Positions 30,112 through 42,599 of a stretch of DNA of 64,000 nucleotides are shown in pieces (positions within the stretch are counted from its first letter, which is position 1; each line of letters opens with the position of its first letter). The notes beneath the pieces are model-generated. The model saw only the letters and a program-made list of their open reading frames with translations. It searched no databases and was not told the DNA's origin. The DNA comes from Osmia lignaria lignaria. Taxonomy: Eukaryota; Arthropoda; Insecta; Hymenoptera; Megachilidae. Where the stretch lies: the NCBI RefSeq assembly GCF_051020975.1, contig NC_135040.1, forward strand, positions 117,501 through 181,500. Reading direction: 5' to 3'. The translations under genes and the position numbers were made by a program.

Positions 30112-30534
30112 CTATATCTACATCAGATATAATGTCATATACAGATACATTCCAACAGATCAATGTACCTACATTTAATACCAATGTCATTATTACCATA
30201 TGCACATTAGATATAATGTAATATACTGATTGCTACCCACAGATCAATGTACATTTAGTAACAATATTATTGGTACTATATCTACATTCGATGTAATGTA
30301 ATATACGGATTCATTCCCACAGACCAATGTACATTTATTAACAATATCATTATTACTATATCTACATTAGACATAATGCCATGTACAGATACATTCCAAC
30401 AGATCAATGTACCTACATTTAATGCCAAAGTCATGATATCTACATGATATATAATGTAATATACTGATTGCTACCCACAGATCAATGTACATTTAATAAC
30501 AATATCATTAGCACTATATCTACATTAGATATGT
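30112..30534. repeat. 80-bp satellite, left block
   Basis: Five to six units of roughly 80 bp: CAATGTACATTTAATAACAA, TATCATTA.TACTATATCTAC, ATTAGATATAATGTAATATA, CTGATT..., CCCACAGAT. The same satellite resumes at 48360 beyond the R1 element, so the retrotransposon lies inside one array. Confidence 0.93.
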
Positions 30535-31023
30535 TCCGTGCGGGGTTTCCAGTCCTCCACCGGACACGTCCCCGGGTGGCGGATAGGGGAATGCTCTGCA
30601 GATATGCAGGGTAGTTGGGAAATAAAATACCGACCGCGGTCCAAAACTGGAACTTGCAATTGTCTGTTCCCGTATCGGGCGGCATTCTGGTCGGCGTCTG
30701 TCCCCCATGTTAGGGGCGGCCGTTTTTCTCGATGGGTCAGAAGACGGAGCGGGTACGGTGACACTGCCCGAAAGGGATGTGTGGATGATCCGTGCAGCGC
30801 GCGTCTCCTGGTGGCTCCCGGCGTCAACACGCCGCTCCCAAGGGGGTACCAGGGTGCCGATGAAGGGTGATGGTGCACGGTACGGGGCGGATGTAACATT
30901 CCTTCCCCTATGCCACAAGCGGCCGCAGTCATGGGGGTAGCTGCGGTCGTGATCACCCCCCCACACCCGGCGGCAACCGCGTTCGGAGACGGCCTGGTAT
31001 CCTGGAGTAGCAAAGATGTATTT
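30535..31023 (+). other. R1 element 5' untranslated region
   Basis: GC-rich sequence starting GTTCCGTGCGGGGTTTCCAG directly after satellite and ending at the gag ATG (31024). The gag frame is also open upstream to 30910 (MPQAAAVMGVAA), so an earlier start is possible. No promoter motif is evident. Confidence 0.6.
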
Positions 31024-31349
31024 ATGGCGAATGAAACTCAAAATACCTTAGCGAAGACAACATGGAATATGTATGCTGCCGGTTCGAGCAATCTGGTCGG
31101 AGTGAGCGAGGATGCTGATCTACGCTGCACCATCAACGAAGCGGAGGACAAGGTGGAGGAGAGCCTTAAGAAAATGAAGGCTCTTGTTGCGGGAATGCTG
31201 GCTGCACTGAAAAGGCAGCCTAACATCAGTAAAGACGTGAAAAATGGCCTCCCCAAGTTGGAGGGGGCGCTTGACGATCTCGCGGAGACACGGCGTGTCA
31301 GCCTGACTGCCCGCCGTAAATTTGAAGGTGCATACCCAGCACCTCCGAC
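31024..31349 (+). pseudogene. R1 gag, N-terminal part
   Basis: From ATG 31024: MANETQNTLAKTTWNMYAAG, a coiled-coil-like segment (EAEDKVEESLKKMKALVAGM, LPKLEGALDDLAETRRVS), then RRKFEGAYPAPP, cut at the hAT-like insertion. After the insertion and one TSD copy (44384-44391) the frame continues as PTPTFCTAALASPAAAA at 44392. The rest of the apparent ORF to 31479 is hAT-like terminal repeat, not gag. Confidence 0.85.
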
Positions 31350-31960
31350 CAGTGATGCCAGAACCGTGGGACTTGGGACAAATCTTTACCCTCTCCACGA
31401 CGTCCCACGACGTCCCAGTGACTCCCCTACCGCAGTTGTTTCATCTAGCACAAGCGCGTTGTCCCGCGTGTCCGTGTGAGCTCTGCGGGTTTGGCAGAGT
31501 TCGGCTGCTCTCGTCATTTCTACGTTATCGGCTCGATGCTCAAGCCGCTAAAGCACGTGGCAGTAGCATCGACGAATCGACAAAATAATATAATTTCGTC
31601 CATGGCAATATGGCTGAATTAAGAAACCAGGAGAATCAGTTCGAAACCCGATTTTACGGTTTCAGTTCTGATTCTTAATGCATTAACGTTTTTTAAATAC
31701 ATAAAAATACATTTTTAATACATTAATACTATGGAATACATTAACTTGGGAAGCAGTTAAAAAAAGGAGTTGAACTGCATCTTTCTTTGATATTTTTTTA
31801 ATTAATATTTAAGTGTTATATATATATATATATGTATGTACGTACATATGATAAAAGTACGTGATACAGAAGTAATTTCTTCAATTAGATATTACTGTTA
31901 TTCTAATTATTGCAATACGTAAATCCGAATACATACGAGGAAAATTGGTTAGGTTAGGGT
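31350..31960 (+). repeat. hAT-like element left terminal inverted repeat
   Basis: Pairs with 43790-44383 with only scattered substitutions (for example GTGGGACTTGGG versus ATGGAACGTGAG near the tip). Contains ACGACGTCCCACGACGTCCC, a short internal duplication, and ends at a GGTTAGGTTAGGG telomere-like motif. Confidence 0.92.
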
Positions 31961-32395
31961 TAGTTTATAAATAAATCTATAATCTTTTCCGGTTTGTATC
32001 TTTCATTTATTTTTTGTTATTTAAAGATTCTACAATTAATATTTAGTATATATATATCTTGTGGTTTTTGACATCAGTTGCAGCTGACCCACGGCACAGA
32101 CGATGTATGAAGGTCTTCTTCCGTCCTATGCATAAGAAAAAAAAATACAATTTAAATCTTAATGATACATGTTAAAAATATATATATTGCTATAAACTTA
32201 TCTTTTTTTCGTGTTGTTACAATGCATCTTCCTTTCCTCCCTTCTTGGTTGCAACGTCGTGTTGCCCGAACTCATGCAGCTGATCCACGCACGGACGATG
32301 TATCACGGTGTTCTTCCGCAGTATGCATAAGAGAAAAAAATATAATTTAAATCTTAATGATACATGTTAAAAATATATATATACTGCTACAAACT
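31960..32395. repeat. Second inverted-repeat layer and 220-bp tandem duplication
   Basis: 31830-32300 is repeated in inverted orientation, more diverged, at about 41370-41990 (shared TATAAATAAATCTATAATCT, TTCTTCCGTCCTATGCATA, TGTTACAATGCATC). Within it, a unit of about 220 bp (CATAAGA...TAATGATACATGTTA, AAAATATATATA, AAACTTATCTTTT) occurs twice in tandem (about 32128-32218 and 32328-32398). Confidence 0.75.
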
Positions 32396-32404
32396 TATCT
32401 TTTC

Positions 32405-33160
32405 TAACCAACTTCGAGAAGGAGGAGGTTACTCAATTCGACCAGTATGTATTTTTTTCTGTGTGTGTTCAGAGATTACTCCGAGATGAATGGACCAATC
32501 GGAACGAAACCTTTGGCATCTTGTAGGGTATGTCTTCCGATTGGTCCCATTTCAAAAAAAGTTTTCATTTTTTCATTGTTATTGCAAAATGCAGAAAGTT
32601 TTTAATCTTAAGATTGGACGATTTCAATGACTTTTTAATATGTTGTCGGGGGCATGATTCTGACCAACTTTTTCATTATGCATAATTAACGGAAAGCTTT
32701 AGTTTCCGAGATATTCGTGAGAAACTATTGTTACTACTACATTGAATTCTATGTATGCCTACATGTCTCTACCGGTGGATGAGTCAGACATACTCTGCAA
32801 GACATGTACCGATTGCGATGAAACCTATTTTCGCGATATCTCACTTGCAAAAATTTATGCAATTTGTTATTGTTAATAACTATTGTTATAACAAAAACTC
32901 AAAATTAAAAATACCCCAATATACGAAGCTGCCAATAACGATTTGATAGGTTGCCGATGCCTGAACTAGGATCTTCCTAGTAGGAGAAAGTTTTTAATTT
33001 TGCGCCGCCTCCGAAAAGGTAGAAATATATTTAATATACTATTTAACGAGTAAATAGGTTTTATTAATAGCTGTTGGGTATTTGTATAAATGAAGTAGAA
33101 ATTATTTCATACTTTTTAGTGCATTTCGAAGTCAGTTGTATTTTCTATTAAACATTACTT
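32405..33160. mobile_element. CCGACTTCG-family element, second copy
   Basis: Left end CCAACTTCGAGAAGGAGGAG with TTACTCAATTCG and the CCAATCGGAACGAAACCTTT block; right end GTGCATTTCGAAGTC. The right 260 bp match 28120-28320 (TTTTGCGCCGCCTCCGAAAA). The two nested palindromes of the 25.5-28.3 kb copy are absent, so this is closer to the basic 0.75-kb form. Confidence 0.7.
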
Positions 33161-33902
33161 TTTCGTGTTGTTACAATGCATCGTCGTTTCCTTACTTCTC
33201 CGTACCAATTTCTTGTCGAAACTGTTACAGTTGATCTATGTATATACTACATAACATATCTACAAGAGAATCTCCGAAGAGATTTTCAACGAAATTCGAT
33301 TTTTCGAAAAATGCCTGCTCTGTCAAAAATCTGATCAATTGTCCCAAATTTCTAAAAATCGCTGAACGCAAATTTGGATTCATCTGAAGGTAGTGGTTCC
33401 AACCATACCTTGAAAGAATCATCACTGTCCAACCAGTGATGCTAAAATTCCTTCTTACTTTTTTTAGTGGATCTGCAATCCATTGTTGATACAATTACAC
33501 CTGTTTTATATTCACTATTCAATAGATATATATATTAAACGATTTTACGCCACACAAGCGCACTATACAACACGAAAACTCGTAACGAACGGACGGAAAT
33601 GGATTTCTCTGTTGGAGGCAAAATGGCAGATTTGTGGTATCTTTGCTCGCTTTCTAAGACATTTCCCGCGAATTGGAGTTCTTTAACGACCATTGTTTTT
33701 CTCCCACCTGTCATGTTAAGCCGATCACGTTAGCAAAGATGATCGCGCAACCTCTATTGGGATACACCCCCCGCGCAGAAATTGATAACCATTTGTATGA
33801 AAAATGGCAGTTTCCGCTATTTTTCAATAATCATTTAGGTTTTTATATCATTAGTTGAGTCCGACGTTTCGACTTCATGAACAGAAAAGGCACATTAAAA
33901 AA

Positions 33903-34462
33903 ATGTGTTAATCTTCGACGAAGATTGAAGTATGGTGGGAAACGTGACTGAAATTTGGTCGCTAAGTAATCGGACTAAATACTTCCAGATTTGTGAACAG
34001 CATAATATCTCTCAGTACATAAATGCGCTGTGCGCACTGCACACGTGGAATTGAACAAATTCCTTCCTACCTTATTTGCTTTTTCATTTTTAAATGTAAT
34101 TGTAAACGATTTCAAAATTATCCGGCAATACTAGGAAAAAACCTATACGACATCCTACTCTAAATTGTCAGTATATAAAGTTAACTGCTGGAAATTACTT
34201 CCGAATTTGGCATTAGAATGCGGAAGACATCGAACGGCATTTAACACTAAGGCGAGCTCTGGAAGTATAGCCTTTTTCGCTATATCAATCCACATCTCGA
34301 CGAAAAAGAATTGTCGGGGAGAAAAACAACAATAGCGATCGTCTTTCAGTAAGTTACTGTGTTCATCTTCGACGAAGATTGAAGTATAGTGGGAAACGCG
34401 ACTGAAATTTGGTCGCTAAGAAATCGGACTAAATACTTCCAGATTTGTGAACAGAAGAATAT
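33903..34462. repeat. Direct repeat pair, about 105 bp
   Basis: ATCTTCGACGAAGATTGAAG, GGGAAACG, CTGAAATTTGGTCGCTAAG and CGGACTAAATACTTCCAGAT occur at 33909-34005 and 34366-34462. A third, inverted and diverged copy lies at about 42115-42200. ATCTTCGACGAAGAT is itself palindromic. Confidence 0.85.
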
Positions 34463-35362
34463 CTCGGAAGAGAAATGTACAAATCGTTCTCATAATTTTC
34501 CTGAAATTTATAAAAGAAATCACACCCCGCAGCAAATCCAAACATTCCTTTGGAAGTGTCGCGCAAGCAGTACTCGTTGCCCCGTCATTACAGAAGCATT
34601 ATCGCAACTAAGGGCCGCGATATTTTGCAGCGGAATTTGCATTTTCAGCAATTGATTTTCAAAAGATTTCAAAATCTTTTTCGGTGAACATTTAGTATGT
34701 TGAATGTTGTTAATAATACACTCGGTTTCCTGGGCACATGAAACATTATTAACAATTCCACTACATCTTAATGCGACCTACAAACATTCTCCCTAATCCC
34801 CGCGACTCTTTCATTGTTAGTCATTTATTTCATTTCATGCTGTTCATTGAAGAAAACCGATCCGGAAACAAATGTATATTGGAAGGAATATGTGTGACGG
34901 TGGCAAAAGCAGCTCGAGCCGAGTCCTCGAATCTTACCGCTGAACGCAGAAAAGGACAAACAGCGAAAAAGAAAGAGATCCGAGAATTAAAGGGACCGAG
35001 AAAAACAATAGGGGGACAAGTTTCATCCCAGAATCATTTTTTTTCACTTTTACTACATGAAACTACTAGTGTAAATTCACTTTGAAGAAATGAAAGAGTA
35101 GTCATTACAAAGTAATAAGCAAACACTTTAATAAATTTGAATAACACCTTCAAAAATAGTTTCAACGAAGAAGAATGATAAAAAATGAGAGTAGAACTGA
35201 AGTAACAACAAAAGTATTAATGTTATTTTATGTAAAAAAATTGAAATATACTCCATCATTAGACTGTACTGTGCGACGACGAAACATCGTTCGACAAAGA
35301 AAGTCGCACAAAGCGCCGACAAAAGCGATCTCGAGCGCTTTGTTTATAACGTCCATCCGACA
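34463..35362. other. Non-coding, Tigger-MITE fragment
   Basis: 34910-35080 resembles 42690-42850 and the Tigger subterminal region (CGAATCTTACCGCTGAACGC, GAGATCCGAGAATTAAAG). No supported gene lies between it and the piggyBac remnant, although the missing 5' part of that transposase gene would be expected here. Confidence 0.5.
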
Positions 35363-36433
35363 ATGGTTTCGCTACGTATCGTCGCGGATATTCTAACCGT
35401 CCCATGGAATGTTGTTGATTTAGACGACTTTGTCCGTGTGTTGTTATATGTTTTTCAATATAGTCTATTATATTACCATCATCGTACCGCGACTGTGTTT
35501 ATTTCTTCATTACTAAACGGGATTAACCGTTTGATACAAAATGAAGAAAACAATCCTAGTAATAGATTATCCAAAATTACTCACATTATCGACATATTAA
35601 ACAGAAGTTTCAAAGAATACTACAATCCAGATGAAATATTATGCGTAGACGAATCATTGGTGCCCTTCCGAGGCCGCATAATATTTCGACAATATTTGAA
35701 ACAAAAACGGCATCGATATGGAATTAAAATTTTTAAATTATGCTGTGGTGCAGGATACACTTATTCGTTTCAAATATACAGTGGAAAAGAAAAAAATAGA
35801 GATAAAACAGCAGGAACCGTATCGTCAGAGATTGTAATGACTCTTTGCAAAAATATATTGGGTAAAGGACATACTGTTTGCACAGACAACTGGTACACGA
35901 GTGTTGATCTGGCAGAACAATTAATCGGAAAGAATACACATTTAGTGGGTACCCTACGGAAAAATCGACGTGGAAATTCAGTGGAAGTAGTATCCAAAAA
36001 ATTCATTGCTCGCGAAAATAAATCGGGCATAACAATTTTAAAATGGAAAGACAAGAGAGACGTATTGATGCTTTCAACGAAACATTCGGCAGAAATGGCT
36101 ACTGTATATAAGAAATTTTATTCGTGTGAAAAACCGAAAATGATTATAGACTATAATCTAGGAAAACCATCAGTCGATTTATCAGACCAAATGATAGCTT
36201 ATAGTTCACCACTACGTAAAACTTTAAAGTGGTATAGAAAATTAGCAATAGAACTGTTATTGAATACATGTATGGTAAATGCCATGGTATTATTCAAACA
36301 GGTCACACGCAAAAATATTCAAATTCCCGATTTCAGAATGAAAGTTGCAATCTATTTAACAAAATGTGACGATGAAGTTGAAGTTTCCATTTCTCCGCGT
36401 GAAAGCTTCAGAGAAAACCACGTCATGAATTAA
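35363..36433 (+). pseudogene. piggyBac-type transposase, 5'-truncated
   Basis: 356 codons in one frame. DDE_Tnp_1_7 core: D96 in LCVDESLVPFRGR, D175 in VCTDNWYTS, and D263/D272 in IIDYNLGKPSVDLSDQM, the piggyBac aspartates. Flanking motifs include RHRYGIKIFKLC, HLVGTLRKNRRG and LKWYRKLAIELLLNTCMVNA. piggyBac transposases are usually near 550-600 residues; the first roughly 200 are missing. The C-terminal zinc finger follows in other frames (36434-36628). It lies inside the hAT-like element and would act on TTAA targets. Confidence 0.9.
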
Positions 36434-36628
36434 AAGAAATGCCGGGAAAAGCTCGAACAGTGCGACGATTTTGCAAAATTTGTTACTAAAAAATTCAAAG
36501 AAGCTAGGAACAATAATTGCAAAAAACTGTGGCAAAAAAGTCGTGACATATTGTGAAGACTGTGATGGTTCACCCTTTCTTTGTTTAGAATGCTTCAATA
36601 CGACACATCGGAACGTGCGCGCATAATA
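36434..36628 (+). pseudogene. piggyBac C-terminal PLT-type zinc finger, frameshifted
   Basis: In shifted frames the DNA codes GKARTVRRFCKICY and, after another indel, TYCEDCDGSPFLCLECFNT followed by TH. The CxxC...CxxC...CxxCF...H pattern is the cysteine-rich domain at the C-terminus of piggyBac transposases. Two frameshifts separate it from the catalytic part. Confidence 0.8.
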
Positions 36629-38371
36629 AACTATATTTAAAAAAACTATATTATAAAAAAATATATTTCATGTATAAATAAAACTATTTTCAGATGTTTT
36701 ATACTGCATTCATTTCCTCACACCACTACATCAACGATGATAATAATAAAAAATTATAAGTATCGTCATTTGTTTAAATTATATACATTTTTATTAGTCT
36801 GAGTGCGCCGGTCACCGGTGACCCCCGTGGCATTCAACGTGTTAATATCACATTTTTTCAGATCTTCAAGAAGTTCTGACAAATTTGTCACATTATCGGA
36901 ACACTATAGTATTGTTGCGCCGGGGAGTGGAGCTCGCACATTCCATCGTAAAATAAATAGAGACGAAACAAACTAGACTGTCTATATTTCGATTACAAAG
37001 GAGTTCTTAAGCAATAGATCCGTACAGGTCGGGTTCCCGAAACATTGTGATTATCAAAAGCCGCGCGGTTGTCTAAGAGACCTCAAGCATCCGATGACGT
37101 GTTTCCGCTCGAAACATGGAATAGCTTCACATCATGATTCGTTGACAGCTTCGGACGGGGCAGTCGATGGCTCTTTCGATACATCAAGAAGCAGTCGATG
37201 CATCGAAAGAGCGGAAACTTCTCACCGTCGCAACAGTATTTATAATGTAAATGAAAATGATTGGTACGTTACTCATAGTTGCGCAATTTCCGTTGCGGAA
37301 GTTCGTTGCACCAGCGGTTGCTTTTCCGATGGAGAGGAGGACACGTTGTTTGCTTGTCGCAAAAGCGAGTTGGATCCTTTCCTCTTCGATATGTTGTTTC
37401 CTTAAAATCACAATATTGAAATTAGAAAATGTTTCTTTCGACTTCCTTCTTAACCTTGTAATATAAACTGAGTTATGTTCCATAAATATCAACAGTGAAC
37501 CGTTTTATTCAAAATTATAGCTAATAATATTACTGTTACGATTCGGTGTGTTATAAATGAGAATACTTTTGGCGAAACGTGAAGATTCGATACATTTCTT
37601 TGCTGTCACGTCAGTTTATATTACAGTATAAATAAAAAACAACATAGTCATACATTTTACATAATAATAATGCCGAGATAATAATGGAATAATAAAATGT
37701 GGTTTACTTATCTTCTTTGGTGACGATGAATGTTGAATCTTCCCTTATAATCTGCGTGTCGACGTCGCGTCGCGTTCCTTCGCCGATGTTGCTTCAGTCA
37801 GTCGGTCGAAACAGAAGAGATCGAGAAATTCCCGTCGCGGTCTTATATAGTCGTCGACGGCGGGCCTACGTTGACATTTACACAAAATGCGCATTATAGG
37901 CGAATCCGCCGCACGACGCGCGAATTACAAAGCAATTAATTGCTTTTGACGCATTGGAACGTTGAAAAATATAAAAACTCGTGACAAAATGAATTTTATT
38001 TCAGGAAAAAGGTATACATTAAAGCTTAATAAATTCGTCTTGAAAAGCATTATCACATGATCTGAAAAAAAATATATACTTCCATTTAAAAAACGAAACT
38101 TGACCATCAGATCTTTTAAACTAATAATGTAAATAAATTTTCGTTCACGCAAAAACTTACGCCCCATTGTACCGTGCCATTTTCATATAAACAAATTTTC
38201 CTGTTATAAATAGTTACGCAATAAAATACCTGTCATTGTTTAGCGCGGACACCCTGTATATCAAGGTGAAGAAAATCGGGTGTGGGAACTATTCGGAAGT
38301 TCAGTCGAACCGACACACCGGGCGACCCTCTTAAAACTCCGTTTATCCGGATCAGTTGAATTGTTCTAATA
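36629..38371. other. AT-rich region, no gene; possible promoter
   Basis: No supported CDS. On the minus strand near 37835-37850 CTATATAAGACC (TATA-like) precedes a GC-richer stretch to 37690, which could be a small transposon promoter or LTR. GGTCACCGGTGACC near 36812 is a short palindrome close to a TTAA. GCGGACACCCTGTATA at 38243 resembles a Tc1/mariner-type tip. Confidence 0.3.
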
Positions 38372-38892
38372 CAGGTAGGTCTCGATGAGTGCGAGTAATA
38401 AATCGCGATCAAAATTTTAAAATATACCTTTCATACGTATATTGTTAAATTATAATAGCATAAACATGTTTATTACTTTTTGAAGGTATGTTAACAGTGT
38501 TGATTAAACTTTATTCTGCTTTTTCATATCTTCCTATATGTGATGATAAACCCGCAGTATTTTATCCAAGTCTCTGTTAACTTGCATGCTTCGATCCATG
38601 TCTGGATCGAAAGAAGTCTTGCAAGCCTCGCATGAACTGAATTTTTGTTTGCATTATATGCGACCTGGTATCATTTTAAAAATCGCACTAAATCGAATAT
38701 CGCACTATGTGAACTAGCATTAACCCTTTCGCGACGGCAAATGTACCATTGCACGCACTGTTCGTGCAAAACCTAAAATATTCATTAACACAATCTGTGC
38801 CGTATATAGTTGGCGTCAGCCGCTGTAATGCACCAAGTGACTGCCGTATATAGACGGTACCCGTCGCGAAAGGGTTCATCGAGACTTACCTG
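38372..38892. mobile_element. MITE with TA duplication (CAGGTAGGTCTCGATGA ends)
   Basis: 521 bp with inverted ends CAGGTAGGTCTCGATGA / TCATCGAGACTTACCTG and flanking TA. A piggyBac-type MITE is inserted next to its right end (38724-38874). No ORF. Confidence 0.75.
38724..38874. mobile_element. piggyBac-type MITE, 151 bp
   Basis: Inverted ends CCCTTTCGCGACGG / CCGTCGCGAAAGGG, flanked by TTAA on the left and TTCA (one change) on the right, the piggyBac target signature. Internally, CCGTATATAG occurs twice (38801 and 38844). It could have been mobilised by an enzyme related to the 35363-36628 remnant. Confidence 0.85.
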
Positions 38893-39211
38893 TATTAGAA
38901 ACCCATCAGTTTATATTAGCTTTAGAATGAAACGGAAAAATATCCGTTTTTAATGTTCTATTATATGGAACATTATCATAGCAATGTTGCGTGTCACTAC
39001 AGCCGAGAACTATGTATTGTTGTTATGGAAACATGTGTTGGGAAACGTACAGTGAGCCACAGCCAAAATTGTACACCGTAATTCTCTTACTGTGCTTGAT
39101 AATGTACGATTTTGGCCGTGAGAACATTTTGTATATGTCATTATATATATATTCAATTTGTATTGAACATTTGCCCAAATTTGACTTTTTTCACATACAA
39201 GCAATAATAAT

Positions 39212-40377
39212 ACAGTAAAAGCTGGATAAATGCAAGAGAGATTGGGACCTAAAGATTGTATTATACATATCCAGCCGAGGCGAGGTAGCGATTCTATATT
39301 TACATGCGGCTCCAGCTGAGCGTGAAAGTAGAAAGGGACAGATAGTGGAAGAGAGAAAGAGGTCGAAGGAAACAAAGGACGGGGCCGAAACGTATCGGTG
39401 TGACTAATACTAATTCAACGATGAAACTTTTTTATTTTTTACTTTTTGTTAATGAAAATTGTACTATCGTATTTGTGAGATTTTTCTAATTAAAATGAGA
39501 CCAAACACGATGTACAGTAATGCTTCGAAATAAGCAAGTGGTCTCTGCTTCGAAATAAGCAACTCGCTATCCCCTCTTCTTTGTTTGAAGTCGCCCGCAA
39601 AGTGAGAGGTACGAGAAATGAGTAAGAGGTCTATGAAAGCGCGAAACCGATGTTTAGGGTAATAAATTTCACGCTCGACTGAGCATTGACATCGGTTAGT
39701 AGAAGAAGGATGGAATATATATAATGCTTTCTCAGTCGGGTATATTTGCTTCGAAATAAAGCATAGTGCGAGAATGAGAGGGCATGCTATATTCTATCCT
39801 TGTTGAAAAAATAACATCGCTGCTCGGCCGATCACTTTATGATTTGCCGCTACCTCGGATCTCTCACTCGTTTCTCGCGTTCTCTATCGTCCCGTTTCGA
39901 GAACAAAGTCAAGCCGAATAGCAACCTGCTTCGAAATGAGCAACTGTTCGGTCCCGAGTCACTTGCTTATTTCGAAGCATTACTGTACTTTGAATTATAT
40001 TTACTTGTTGATACTGATGTAAAAGCTGGATAGATGCAAGAGAGATTGGAACTCAAACATTACATATAACCATCCTAAGTATCGATTCTATGTGCTGCAT
40101 TGATCTTTTATATTATCCCCTTATTATTATTTTGTATTTTCTGTTAATATAATTCAAAGTATATCGTATTTGGTTTCATTGTAATCAGAAAAAATGCGTT
40201 AGTAAAAGTTTCATTAAGAAACAGTCAAAAATAAAAAAGTTTCATCGTTGAATTAATATTAGTCACACCGATATTCGAATAATATTACACCGATTCCTTG
40301 TCAAGCGTCGAGCTTCGTCAAAACGGATCCCTCCACGTGGAGGGGATAGTCCCCTTGCATTTATTTAGCTTTTACTG
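39212..40377. mobile_element. Tigger-derived MITE, middle level of nest
   Basis: Ends CAGTAAAAGCTGGATAAATG / CATTTATTTAGCTTTTACTG flanked by TA. Subterminal sequence (GTGTGACTAATACTAATTCA, ACCAAACACGAT) matches the Tigger element at 9681-13273, so that or a related transposase could mobilise it. About 695 bp after removing the inner MITE. A partial copy of the left tip recurs at about 40017. Confidence 0.85.
39515..39985. mobile_element. 471-bp MITE, copy 1 (innermost of nest)
   Basis: Ends CAGTAATGCTTCGAAATAAG / CTTATTTCGAAGCATTACTG with TA on both sides. The tip motif TGCTTCGAAATAAGCAA also occurs internally several times (39546, 39751, 39929). A copy of exactly the same length and nearly the same sequence is at 52570-53040. 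No ORF. Confidence 0.92.
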
Positions 40378-40479
40378 TACACACGGAATATTGTTACAGA
40401 AGTGTCGCGTTAATACACTGTATTTTTTAGCCAAAATAAAAAATGATGTGTGGTGTACAATTTTGGCTGTTACTCACTA

Positions 40480-41365
40480 TACATGACATAACATGGCACG
40501 CAACGTTGTTACGATACAAGTATTTGTTATAAGTGGATACGATTGTCTGTAATCGAATAATAGGAGCTCAGCTATAAGTTTCTATATTTGAAGCTGATCA
40601 TTAACTGATTCGGATAAACGGAGTAAATAAATATCCCCAAGGGAAAGATACCGCCCACTTATGGGCACTAGCCTCATCTTAAAAAGGGACGGATAGGCTC
40701 AACAAGTTTCACAATCACTGAATTACCGAATTATTAGAATTTCTGAATGAATGTAATCGGCTGTACTAAAAGTACCCGCAGTTAAAGAGTTAATGTGTCT
40801 AATGTGAGACACATTACTATTGACATATAAATCGCATTGTACAAACGATGCAACTGCATTATCTGCAAATTCGTCAATCGACGAAAGCGAACGTGATATT
40901 CAACATATGGATATCAAGAAAGATGAATATTTGTAAGATAAGAATTTATCTCCTTTCCTCCGAGTGACGACTATAGTCGGCGCTAAAGTAATGGTGAATT
41001 CATGTTTCCCGACGCCGGCCAAACGAAAAGTTCATAGTCGGTCCCCAGGGATCGACACCGCGCTCAACGTGTTAAAGTACCTATCAACAACAAATTCGAG
41101 GGGAGCCGGCATATGGAACCGAGGATCTTCGGATTTCCAATCATGTGTCTGACCACGGAGTTAACCGTTTGTATGTATGAGTGCATTTTACTTTCGAATG
41201 TAACGAGTAACTAACTTGAATTGTCAATACCTCTTAACAATTACCTGCTTTCCCCCATAATGGGGTGCAAACGTGTTCAGCTGGATGAACCATAATAAGG
41301 TGGCACAGTTGCATTAACAACTGAACATAACACGTGGAAACTTTCCTCGTGAGAAGTAAAGAAAC
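40480..41365. other. No gene seen
   Basis: Moderately AT-rich sequence inside the hAT-like element. GCGCTCAACGTGTTAA (41070) resembles GCATTCAACGTGTTAA (36831), hinting at related piggyBac-type ends, but no boundary could be set. Confidence 0.3.
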
Positions 41366-41369
41366 GTAG

Positions 41370-41990
41370 ATGCATTGTAACATCACGAAAAAAAGATAAG
41401 TTTATAGCAACTTACATATTTTTAACATGTATCATTACATTCAAGATTTAAATTATATTTTTCTTTCCTATGCATAGGACGGAAGAAGACCGTGGATGAG
41501 CGACATGGATTCGGACAACACGAACTTTCAACCGAGAAGGGAGGAAACGTAGATGCAGAACAATTACACACGAAAAAAGATAAGTTAATAGGAATCTATA
41601 TATTTGTATTATATATCATTATATTCGCGATTTAAATTGTATTTTTTTTATGTATAGGATGGAAGAAGACCATCAAACATCGTCCGTGCGTTGGTCAGCT
41701 GCAGAGGTTGTCAAACATCACATGATATATACTGAATATTATTTGAACAATACAATTGTAGTATCTTTGTATCTTTCAAAAAGAAAAAATAAATAAAAGA
41801 AACAAACCTGAAAAGATTATAGATTTATTTATAAACTAACCTAACCCTAACCTAACCCAATTCCCTACGCATTATACTCGCCTTTAAGTATTGTAATAGT
41901 TGAAGTAACATTTAATTGGAAATATAACTTCTGTACGTATCACATATGTACATACATTCATTCATAAATGTATAGGATACATAAAAAAAA
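41370..41990 (-). repeat. Inverted copy of 31830-32300
   Basis: Contains the reverse complement of the left-arm blocks (AGATTATAGATTTATTTATA, telomere-like CTAACCTAACCCTAACCTAA at about 41838, TGCATAGGACGGAAGAAGAC) and an internal duplication of about 150 bp. More diverged than the terminal repeats, so probably an older inverted-repeat layer. Confidence 0.75.
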
Positions 41991-42599
41991 AATTTTGTTT
42001 TATAAAAAATCGGACCTCCTGAACTGATACATTTTCTTTCTGTTTCAAGGATAGTATACATTATATTTTAATTTAACCATTTTGTCTCCTTCTCTCTTCG
42101 TAAATCTGAGAGAGACGTATTTTAGTCCGATTTCTTAGCGACCAAATTTCAATCACATTTCCTCACACACCCCACCATACTTCAATCTTCCTCGAAGATT
42201 TAATCAATCCCATATCCACAATTTCATTTTAATTGTTCCCTCCTATCTCTCCCTTTCTTTTTTCTCTTCCGACTTGCTGCTTTGCTAATTTCAAACAAGA
42301 AACCACAGAAGCAAAGCGGGCGTTCACCCATCTTTCTGTGAACCGCAGTCAAGTAGGCTTAACCTCGCTGATCTGTCGGATATCGGCATAACCCATGTGG
42401 TTGAAATTTGGTTCATATTTTATTTATACCATCTAATTATTTCTATTATGCGAAATGTTCAGTTATTCTGCTCCAAACTAATACACACGATTCTATACAG
42501 GAGACTGGTAAAATGCTCATTACTTAAGAAAAGCAGCCAGAAAAAAATCTGTTGTCAGATTTCTTACTATTTTCTTAGACAGATAACTTAGTATATTCT

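Larger units (their letters stand above)
39050..40479. mobile_element. Outer MITE of a three-level nest
   Basis: Ends CAGTGAGCCACAGCCAAAAT / ATTTTGGCTGTTACTCACT, flanked by TA. A further inverted pair lies just outside (AGCAATGTTGCGTGTCAC at 38980, GGCACGCAACGTTGTTAC at 40494), so the true element may be larger. Its interior is mostly the Tigger MITE at 39212-40377. Confidence 0.75.

Noticed and set aside
36906..37080. LTR suggested by TGTTGCGCCGGGGAGTGG and AATAAATAG
   Set aside because: No matching second LTR, primer site or target duplication was found.
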